Source: UBA10908 sp964608965 (GTDB lineage: Bacteria; Bacillota; Clostridia; Peptostreptococcales; Anaerovoracaceae). From it: a DNA stretch of 64,000 nucleotides. Shown here one piece after another: positions 49,769-56,077 of the stretch. How positions within the stretch are numbered: the stretch's first letter is position 1; each line of letters begins with the position of its first letter. The notes under the pieces were generated by a model. That model searched no databases, was not told where the DNA came from, and was given only the letters and a program-made list of their open reading frames with translations. The stretch is taken from positions 40,424-104,423 of the forward strand of contig CAZSPZ010000004.1 of assembly GCA_964608965.1 (NCBI GenBank), in the 5' to 3' direction. The translations under genes and the position numbers were made by a program.

Positions 49769-50659
49769 TCAGTACACAACTTTTCCAAGGGAGGCAAGAA
49801 TCAATTCGCTCGCCAGAATCCCTGTTTTATTTTTTTCGTCTAAAATCGGATTCACTTCCACCATATCAACGGCAATCAACTTGTTGCTTGCCGCAAGCAT
49901 CTCGATGCCAAGGAAAGCTTCCCTTACCGTAAGGCCGCTGTGTACAATCGTGCCTGTTCCGGGCGCCGATTCGGGAGTGATGGCATCTACGTCGAAGGAC
50001 AAATGAATGCCCGCTGTGCCTTTCCCCGCTATTTTGATGGCTTCTTCCATCACGGCCTCCATGCCCATGCTGTCAATTTTGGCTATCGAAAAAACGGTAA
50101 CGCCGGATTCTTTTAACCTTATTCTCTCTTCCGGGTCGATATCCCGAGCCCCTATCTGCACACATTTCTTGGGATCGACAAAAATAGGTTCTTGTCCAAA
50201 ATCTACCATTGCATCCGGTCCGTGACCGCAAACCGCGGAAAACGGCATACCGTGCATGTTTCCGCTTTGCGTGCTTTTTTCGTTATTCCAATCTGCATGT
50301 GCGTCCATCCAGATGACACCGATATTTTTATAGTATTTGGAGGTGGCGGATATCGTGGCGGCAGCTATGCTGTGATCTCCGCCTAAAGCTATCGGAAACC
50401 CTCCTGTCATAAGGGTTTGTGTGACGGATTCATATAATTTTGACCCTACATCGATCACCTGCTCGTAATTGCGCATGTCGACTCTTGTGGCTCCGCCGGG
50501 TAGTTGAAGGATATCTCCTTTATCCACTAAGTCGTATCCCAGCTGTGCGATTCCTTCGCATATTCCCGCAAAACGAATAGCCAAAGGCCCCATGCTGACA
50601 CCTCTTTTGGAAGCGCCTACGTCCAATTGCGCGCCCACCAGATCTATTCTTTTCTTCAT
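49769..50659 (-). CDS. rocF: Arginase
   Basis: A 296-residue enzyme that splits arginine into ornithine and urea. Metal-site motifs are LGGDHSIAA, MDAHADWN and HLSFDVDAITPESAPGTGT. It is arginase rather than agmatinase by the SAPGTGT end motif and the GAQLDVGASKRGVSMGPLAIR N terminus. Ornithine made here could meet the ornithine racemase-like enzyme coded at the left edge of the window. The ATG has AAAGGGTGA; a moderate promoter is listed separately. Confidence 0.92.
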   Translation of the reverse strand: MKKRIDLVGAQLDVGASKRGVSMGPLAIRFAGICEGIAQLGYDLVDKGDILQLPGGATRVDMRNYEQVIDVGSKLYESVTQTLMTGGFPIALGGDHSIAAATISATSKYYKNIGVIWMDAHADWNNEKSTQSGNMHGMPFSAVCGHGPDAMVDFGQEPIFVDPKKCVQIGARDIDPEERIRLKESGVTVFSIAKIDSMGMEAVMEEAIKIAGKGTAGIHLSFDVDAITPESAPGTGTIVHSGLTVREAFLGIEMLAASNKLIAVDMVEVNPILDEKNKTGILASELILASLGKVVY

Positions 50660-50720
50660 CGCTTTACCTCTTTCACCCTTGTTGAGCTTATGTTTTCGGG
50701 CACGGCTGCCCCTTATGCTT

Positions 50721-50749
50721 ATGATAGCTTATTTGGCTCTCAAAAACAA
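50721..50749 (-). promoter_or_regulatory. Candidate promoter of the arginase gene
   Basis: On the minus strand TTGTTT (50744-50749), a 17-bp spacer and TATCAT (50721-50726). Match is moderate. Confidence 0.4.
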
Positions 50750-50781
50750 GGAGACTATATGCATAGGGTCGCTAGAATGGC

Positions 50782-50810
50782 TTGATTTATTATACGAAAA
50801 AGGTTAAAAT
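50782..50810 (+). promoter_or_regulatory. Promoter of the formate/nitrite transporter gene
   Basis: TTGATT (50782-50787), a 17-bp spacer and TAAAAT (50805-50810); 55 nt before the ATG. Confidence 0.5.
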
Positions 50811-50865
50811 TCAAACGTTGGTATGCATTCCCCCCAGAAATAGGAAAAAAGACTAGGAAAATTTT

Positions 50866-51504
50866 ATGAGTAAAAAGACAAATTTGATGTATTCGATTGT
50901 AGCCGGAATGTGTATCGGAATCGGAGGCGTTGCTTATTTGGCAGTGCACGGAGGCGTTCTGGGATCCATTTTATTTTGTGTGGGATTATATACGATTTTA
51001 ACGTTTGGATTCAATCTCTTTACCGGTAAATCCGGAAATCTTCTCGTAAACGGTCCTTCCTATCTGCAATTTCTGACCATCGTCTGGTTGGGGAATTTGA
51101 TTGGTACAAGTTTAATCGCTTTTGCGATGCGGGTTTCAGGATACGGGCCAGTAACAGAAATCATCGCATATGCCAACACAATCATTGATCATAAACTGAT
51201 GCTTTCTTATCCCACGATGTTTACTTTCGGGCTGTTCTGCAATTTTTTAATGTATATTGCTGTGGAAAATTTCTATTCAAATCCTCATGAGATAGGCAAG
51301 TATATGGGCATATTTTTTGCTGTCGTCGTGTTTATCGCCTGTGGTTTTGAACATAGTGTCGCCAACATGTTCTTCTTTGGAATTGCAGGTCGATGGGGCA
51401 CCGATACAATCATCCAACTTGTTATTGTGTCTGTCGGAAACGTTGCCGGAGCTTCCTTAATTCCTCTGGTTCGCACGCTGGCTGACCGTTTTGAAAACAG
51501 CTAG
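50866..51504 (+). CDS. Formate/nitrite transporter family protein
   Basis: A 212-residue membrane protein of the FNT family (FocA/NirC), with about six helices. The conserved segment ACGFEHSVANMFFF holds the pore His. It is about 40-60 residues shorter than most FNT proteins: the N-terminal tail and loop lengths are reduced, but all helices seem present. It may pass formate, nitrite or hydrosulfide. It stands alone. The ATG follows TAGGAAAA. Confidence 0.85.
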   Translation: MSKKTNLMYSIVAGMCIGIGGVAYLAVHGGVLGSILFCVGLYTILTFGFNLFTGKSGNLLVNGPSYLQFLTIVWLGNLIGTSLIAFAMRVSGYGPVTEIIAYANTIIDHKLMLSYPTMFTFGLFCNFLMYIAVENFYSNPHEIGKYMGIFFAVVVFIACGFEHSVANMFFFGIAGRWGTDTIIQLVIVSVGNVAGASLIPLVRTLADRFENS

Positions 51505-51602
51505 TCGAGCGAAACGCTGTTAAACCACAAAAATATTCACTTTCTATTTGGTTTTTTAATGCAGGTATGTTAAACTGTTCACAGATACGAAAGGACGGCA
51601 AC

Positions 51603-51719
51603 ATGGTCATGATGTGCGCGCGTTTTATGCGACAGCAGCAAAATATGCAGCAGCAGCAAAGCTTCCAGCAACAGCAAGCTTTGTTCATTCGTGAAAGCAT
51701 AATTATTAATCAAAGATAG
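51603..51719 (+). CDS. Glutamine-rich small protein (38 residues), hypothetical
   Basis: A short frame reading MVMMCARFMRQQQNMQQQQS and then FQQQQALFIRESIIINQR. Eleven of 15 residues from 11 to 25 are Gln, coded by a mixture of CAG and CAA. AAAGGA lies 8 nt before the ATG, and a terminator hairpin starts at the stop codon, so it looks like a complete mini-gene. No family is recognised. It could also be a slippage-prone repeat that happens to be open. Confidence 0.5.
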   Translation: MVMMCARFMRQQQNMQQQQSFQQQQALFIRESIIINQR

Positions 51720-51754
51720 CACAGTTTAGGAAACTAAAAGGTGCTGTTTTTTTT
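51718..51754 (+). terminator. Terminator directly after the glutamine-rich ORF
   Basis: AGCAC (51718-51722) pairs with GTGCT (51741-51745), with an inner AGTTT/AAACT stem, followed by eight T (51747-51754). It overlaps the stop codon of the short ORF. Confidence 0.65.
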
Positions 51755-51803
51755 CGCCGCCTTTCAAATAAATGGTTTCGTATACGGAAAGAGAGGAAAA
51801 AAA

Positions 51804-52517
51804 ATGAAAAAGCCCCTGATCGGAATTACTCCCGCTTACAACACAACCAAGATGCAGTATGATTTACCTCCTGCTTACACCAATGCAATCATAAAAGCAG
51901 GTGGCATACCTGTAATCCTTCCCTATACTTCAGACGCTGATATCATGCAGCAAATTGCCGATACGTGTGACGGCTTCCTGTATAGCGGCGGACACGATGT
52001 CGCTCCTTGGGTATATGGTGCGGATCCCTGGTATGGACTGGACATTTTAGCTCCGCTCAGAGATATGACAGAAGTTGCACTTTTTAAACCTGCCTTTGCA
52101 TCGGGAAAGCCGATGTTTGGGGTATGCCGCGGAATGCAAATGTTGAACTGCTGCCTCGGCGGAACACTGTATCAAGATCTTCCTACGGATTATATAAAGC
52201 CGCAGGAAATTCAGCATGTACAAAAAGAGATTCCCGTAATCCCTACGCACCCTGTAGATATCGTGGCAGACTCCTCTTTGGCAAAGATGGCAGGGGCTTT
52301 AACAATAAACGTCAATTCCTTCCATCACCAGGCGGTCAAAGATTTAGGAAAAGGCTTGGTCGTTACGGCAACAGCGGCAGACGGAATGATCGAAGCTGCA
52401 TATTTGCCCGGACACAAATATTTTTGCCTTGTACAATGGCATCCGGAAGAACTTTATCCGCAATGCAAAACATCGCAGAACCTGTTCGCAAGCTTTATAA
52501 AAGCCTGCGCAAAATAA
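51804..52517 (+). CDS. Gamma-glutamyl-gamma-aminobutyrate hydrolase family protein
   Basis: A 237-residue class I glutamine amidotransferase-like hydrolase (peptidase C26, PuuD type). The catalytic triad is Cys 108 in GVCRGMQML and His 213 with Glu 215 in QWHPEE. It cleaves gamma-glutamyl amide bonds, in PuuD for putrescine breakdown. The start ATG at 51804 has GAGAGGA before it. It stands alone behind a terminator, so it probably has its own promoter, which I cannot place with confidence. Confidence 0.9.
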   Translation: MKKPLIGITPAYNTTKMQYDLPPAYTNAIIKAGGIPVILPYTSDADIMQQIADTCDGFLYSGGHDVAPWVYGADPWYGLDILAPLRDMTEVALFKPAFASGKPMFGVCRGMQMLNCCLGGTLYQDLPTDYIKPQEIQHVQKEIPVIPTHPVDIVADSSLAKMAGALTINVNSFHHQAVKDLGKGLVVTATAADGMIEAAYLPGHKYFCLVQWHPEELYPQCKTSQNLFASFIKACAK

Positions 52518-52526
52518 AGCATAAAA

Positions 52527-52562
52527 TCCCCAGTGAATGCCGCTCCGGCAAGTATTGGGGGA
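52527..52562 (+). terminator. Hairpin after the hydrolase gene
   Basis: TCCCCA (52527-52532) pairs with TGGGGGA (52556-52562) around an inner GCC/GGC stem. There is no T-run. Confidence 0.35.
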
Positions 52563-52591
52563 GACAATTGAATGAATGCAATATAAACGAT

Positions 52592-52618
52592 GAGGCGGCT
52601 TCTGTAAGAAGCCGCCTC
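52592..52618. terminator. Very stable 12-bp hairpin between convergent genes
   Basis: A perfect GC-rich stem, GAGGCGGCTTCT (52592-52603) with AGAAGCCGCCTC (52607-52618), and a 3-nt loop. No clear T-run follows on either strand, so it may block transcription or protect mRNA ends rather than act as a classical terminator. Confidence 0.5.
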
Positions 52619-52669
52619 CGTTATGATGTTGAAAACTATCAGGTTTAAGATGTTGCCGCAGCTTGTCGA

Positions 52670-54298
52670 CTAAGCCATAAACAGTTCGATGTCATCTTCT
52701 GCGGTGCCTATGCCGGCGATTCCGAATTTTTCTATAAGAACTTTAGCAACATTCGGGGATAAAAATCCGGGTAAGGTGGGTCCTAAATGAATATTCTTTA
52801 CGCCCAAATACAAGAGAGCTAGCAGCACGATGACTGCTTTCTGTTCGTACCATGCAATATTAAAAGCAATAGGCAATTGATTGATGTCTTCCAGCCCAAA
52901 TACTTCTTTAAGCTTTAAGGCAATGACGGCCAACGAGTACGAGTCGTTGCACTGTCCTGCATCCAGCACTCTTGGAATGCCTCCGATATCTCCCAGATTC
53001 AGTTTATTGTAGCGATACTTTGCACAGCCGGCGGTCAGGATGACCGTATCTTTCGGCAGTTTTTCCGCAAATTCTGTATAGTACTCCCTGGATTTCATTC
53101 TGCCGTCGCAGCCTGCCATGACAAAGAATTTTTTAATGGCTCCCGATTTTACGGCATCCACAACTTTGTCCGCCAGCGCGATAACCTGATGGTGCGCAAA
53201 ACCGCCTACGATGCTTCCCGTTTCAATTTCCTGGGGTGCCGGCAATGTTTTGGCCAACGCGATGACAGCGGAGAAATCTTTTTTCCCGTCGACGCCTGCT
53301 TCGATATGCATGCAGGATGGAAAACCTGCGGAACCGGTCGTAAAAATTCTGGATTTAATTTCTTCGCTTTTAGGCGGAACGATACAGTTCGTAGTGAAAA
53401 GGATGGGACCGCGGAACGATTCAAACTCGGTGACTTGCTTCCACCATGCGTTTCCGTAATTTCCCGCAAAATTGTTGTACTTCTTAAAGGCAGGATAGTA
53501 ATGCGCAGGAAGCATTTCGCCGTGCGTGTATACGTCCACTCCGCTGCCCTTTGTTTGTTCGAGCAGTTGTTCAAGGTCCGTTAAATCGTGACCGGAAATC
53601 AAAATTGCCGGGTTTTTCCGGACGCCGATATTCACTTCGGTGATTTCAGGGTTTCCATATTTTTCAGTGTTGGCTGCATCCAGCAAAGCCATCGCTTTTA
53701 CACCGTATTCGCCGGTTTTTAAAGTAAGAGCGACCAGAGCATCTGCAGAGAGTTCGCCGTCCAGAGTGGCAGAGAGTGCTTCATATATAAAAGCGCTTAT
53801 GTCAAGATCTTCTTTTCCTAAATTCTTGGCATGTTCGGCATAAGCTGCCATCCCTTTCAGTCCATAGATGATCATTTCTCTAAGCGATCTCACATCTTCG
53901 TTTTCTGTGGATAACACACCTACGGAAGCTGCTTTTTCCAACATGGACTCTCGGGATCCGACGCTGAAAACGGAAGCGTCGTGCATGGCGCCCGCTGAAC
54001 TTTTGCCTCTCAAGTCATCTCTGATTGCGAGCATTTTCTTCAATTGTTTTTCTATTGCCGCATCATCAAAATTTGCGTTCGTAATCGTCATAAACAGACT
54101 GTTTAAAACTTCGTGATTGGTTGCTGCAAGAGTTTTTATATCGATTTTATTCTTGATGACAATATCCGAAATACCTTTCAGCGTGTAAATCAGAAGGTCC
54201 TGAAGTTTTGCGACTTCCTCTGTTTTACCGCATACGCCGCGGACATCGCACCCTGTGCCTCTTGCAGTTTCTTGACATTGAAAACAAAACATACTCAT
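52670..54298 (-). CDS. hcp: Hydroxylamine reductase (hybrid cluster protein)
   Basis: A 542-residue redox protein of anaerobes that detoxifies NO or hydroxylamine. N-terminal Cys are C5, C8, C17 and C23 (CFQCQETARGTGC then DVRGVC), which hold the [4Fe-4S] cluster. Later Cys motifs for the hybrid cluster include TAGCAKYRY and DAGQCNDSYS. The ATG at 54298 has GGAGGAGGAAG and lies 17 nt after a rubredoxin gene on the same strand, its probable electron donor. Confidence 0.96.
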   Translation of the reverse strand: MSMFCFQCQETARGTGCDVRGVCGKTEEVAKLQDLLIYTLKGISDIVIKNKIDIKTLAATNHEVLNSLFMTITNANFDDAAIEKQLKKMLAIRDDLRGKSSAGAMHDASVFSVGSRESMLEKAASVGVLSTENEDVRSLREMIIYGLKGMAAYAEHAKNLGKEDLDISAFIYEALSATLDGELSADALVALTLKTGEYGVKAMALLDAANTEKYGNPEITEVNIGVRKNPAILISGHDLTDLEQLLEQTKGSGVDVYTHGEMLPAHYYPAFKKYNNFAGNYGNAWWKQVTEFESFRGPILFTTNCIVPPKSEEIKSRIFTTGSAGFPSCMHIEAGVDGKKDFSAVIALAKTLPAPQEIETGSIVGGFAHHQVIALADKVVDAVKSGAIKKFFVMAGCDGRMKSREYYTEFAEKLPKDTVILTAGCAKYRYNKLNLGDIGGIPRVLDAGQCNDSYSLAVIALKLKEVFGLEDINQLPIAFNIAWYEQKAVIVLLALLYLGVKNIHLGPTLPGFLSPNVAKVLIEKFGIAGIGTAEDDIELFMA

Positions 54299-54315
54299 AG
54301 TGGCTTCCTCCTCCA

Positions 54316-54480
54316 TTATTCCTCTACCGGTTCAAAATCTTCTTTTCCAACAGAACAGACAGGACATTGCCAGTCGTCGGGAATATCTTCGAAAGCCGTT
54401 CCGGGAGCTATATTTCCATCTTCATCACCCAGCTCCGGATCGTAGATATACCCACAGGGAATGCATTGATACTTTTTCAT
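54316..54480 (-). CDS. Rubredoxin
   Basis: A 54-residue iron protein. It begins MKKYQCIPCGYIYDPELGD and ends with DDWQCPVCSVGKEDFE; C6, C9, C39 and C42 bind one iron. It carries electrons in the cytoplasm and would pass them to hcp, whose gene follows by 17 nt on the same strand. GCAGGAGGTAACAAA precedes the ATG. Pro is used between the first Cys pair in place of the usual Val. Confidence 0.95.
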   Translation of the reverse strand: MKKYQCIPCGYIYDPELGDEDGNIAPGTAFEDIPDDWQCPVCSVGKEDFEPVEE

Positions 54481-54499
54481 TTTGTTACCTCCTGCTACC

Positions 54500-54523
54500 G
54501 CCCCGATATTTTATTCTCGGGGC
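54500..54523. promoter_or_regulatory. Hairpin in the rubredoxin-hcp leader
   Basis: GCCCCGA (54500-54506) and TCGGGGC (54517-54523) form a 7-bp stem just upstream of the rubredoxin ribosome-binding site. It could influence translation start. There is no T-run. Confidence 0.35.
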
Positions 54524-54560
54524 TTTCATTGCATTAACTCCGACATGAAAAATATTTTCG

Positions 54561-54577
54561 AATGACGATACGTCATT
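54561..54577. promoter_or_regulatory. 17-bp palindrome upstream of rubredoxin-hcp, candidate operator
   Basis: AATGACG-ATA-CGTCATT is a perfect 7-3-7 inverted repeat 81 nt before the rubredoxin ATG. It is in the region where a promoter is expected, and hcp genes in anaerobes are commonly controlled by Crp/Fnr-type regulators. Whether this is such a site is inference. Confidence 0.35.
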
Positions 54578-54642
54578 TACTCAACAAATAAATGATACTA
54601 TGGATGCAATATTTGATATGTTGTATTTACAACACAACCATT

Positions 54643-55875
54643 CTAAATTGCTTTCATTATTTCCGCCCATATTCTTTTTGTCTCCAAGAACATATTATAA
54701 TGAGATGCAACGTTGCGGTGATATTTTTTTAATTCAGTCAAAACTTTTTGAAAAGAGGCGGTTTCGAAATAATCGCAAATACACGGTATTGTCGCATTTA
54801 ATCCGGAAAGCATTTCATCGATTTTTTTTTGATAGGAAGACGGATCTGAAATATATAAGAGAAGAGGCTTATAGCGCACCCAGCCTACGCAGGCAGCGTA
54901 AAATCGCTTGATAACCTGTTCATTGTCCGGGCGAATCGCCTTGAGTTTCGTTGGAAGGGATCCGGATAAAAGTTGATTGTATGCGGAAAAGCCGTCGTGG
55001 AAAGCATAGCAGGGCACGCGCAGTACTTTTCTTTCGGCTAAGCACGTGCTCAAGAAAGTGTCTTCTCCCCGCGCGCCGGGCGGATTGTAAAAAGGGTAGA
55101 CTCGCTCTTTGTTTGTAAGGTTTATGCACAGGTTGGAGCCGGAAATGAATTTTGCTCCGTTCGTTTGGGGAATTTCATATATTTGATTTGTTGCCAGGAT
55201 GCGGGTATCCGCATAAGAAACGCCGCCGCTTTTCATTAATTTGCTGATATTGTCCCAATTGACAATGTCATTGCTGATGGCCAAAATGAAAGAGCGAAAG
55301 TCATCTTCTTTCAGCTGATTTGAAAATTCAACGAAAGGGATGGGCGAAATATATCCGCAATGATATCCGTAAGTGATGTCGGCGTTTTGGATGTTATCTA
55401 AATGTGTTTTTAAAACATGCTGCCCGCTCCACAGGGCGGTTTCGGCGTTTTTTGTGACGGCCATCGGATATTCATCGTCATCCAGAAACAGAAGATAATC
55501 CATTTTATTTTTCATGGCATAGTACAGTAAAATGTTTCTTTGCAGGGAATATCCCTTGCCGAATATAACAGAAGATTCTTCTTTACTGATGATATGCTTT
55601 GACGACAAATCGTTCCTTGCTTCTTCGACTTCTTTCTCGCCAATAAAGCTGATGCTTTCCATAAAGTCGGAGATATCAGGATTGATGGTCGTGTAATCCG
55701 ATTTTTTTGTTTTTTTGTAATGCAGATCATAAGCAACAAAAAGATTCAGGCTTATATTGCTGTCATCTACCAGACCGGACTCTTTCCAATTATACGCATA
55801 GCTTCGAAGCGTGCGCTGGAAATGCTTTCTTCCTGTCGCAAAACCGATTCCGACTTTAATCCTGCCGTCGTTCAT
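54643..55875 (-). CDS. Glycosyltransferase-like protein (GT-A fold)
   Basis: A 410-residue cytoplasmic protein that I recognise only in outline. DYLLFLDDDEYPM contains a DxD-type metal-binding motif after a nucleotide-sugar-like strand, and ISGSNLCINL with PPGARGEDTFLS resembles the acceptor-side region of GT-A enzymes. The N terminus KVGIGFATGRKHFQRTL is basic. It stands alone between unrelated genes with its own promoter. ATG 55875 has AAAGGTGG. Its sugar and acceptor are not known. Confidence 0.6.
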   Translation of the reverse strand: MNDGRIKVGIGFATGRKHFQRTLRSYAYNWKESGLVDDSNISLNLFVAYDLHYKKTKKSDYTTINPDISDFMESISFIGEKEVEEARNDLSSKHIISKEESSVIFGKGYSLQRNILLYYAMKNKMDYLLFLDDDEYPMAVTKNAETALWSGQHVLKTHLDNIQNADITYGYHCGYISPIPFVEFSNQLKEDDFRSFILAISNDIVNWDNISKLMKSGGVSYADTRILATNQIYEIPQTNGAKFISGSNLCINLTNKERVYPFYNPPGARGEDTFLSTCLAERKVLRVPCYAFHDGFSAYNQLLSGSLPTKLKAIRPDNEQVIKRFYAACVGWVRYKPLLLYISDPSSYQKKIDEMLSGLNATIPCICDYFETASFQKVLTELKKYHRNVASHYNMFLETKRIWAEIMKAI

Positions 55876-55947
55876 CGTGACCACCTTTCCGGGACATTTA
55901 AAAGCTGTAACCATGAAAGTATTGCATGCTTGTTCTGAAAGTAATTC

Positions 55948-55956
55948 AGTATAGCA
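55948..55956 (-). promoter_or_regulatory. Extended -10 promoter of the glycosyltransferase-like gene
   Basis: On the minus strand TGC-TATACT (55948-55956), with a weak TTTAAA 17 bp upstream. An inverted repeat CTGAA/TTCAG (55935-55949) overlaps it. Confidence 0.45.
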
Positions 55957-56054
55957 TATGCGTCGAAATTTTTAAAGTTGTGCAGATTGGATAGATCTCA
56001 ACTAAAGTTTTCTCAGTAATCTAAATTTGCTATACATTTGTCTTCGAAAACATC

Positions 56055-56060
56055 TATAAT
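56055..56060 (+). promoter_or_regulatory. Candidate -10 box of the EAL-protein gene
   Basis: A perfect TATAAT at 56055-56060, with TATACA (56031-56036) 18 bp upstream as a weak -35. It lies 17 nt before the ATG, so the leader is very short. Confidence 0.4.
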
Positions 56061-56077
56061 AAAGATGAGATGGTGTT

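Noticed and set aside
51422..51700. Cys-rich frame (CCCWKLCCCCIFCCC) on the minus strand
   Set aside because: It is the antisense of the Gln-rich CAG/CAA stretch; no ribosome-binding site or promoter suits it.
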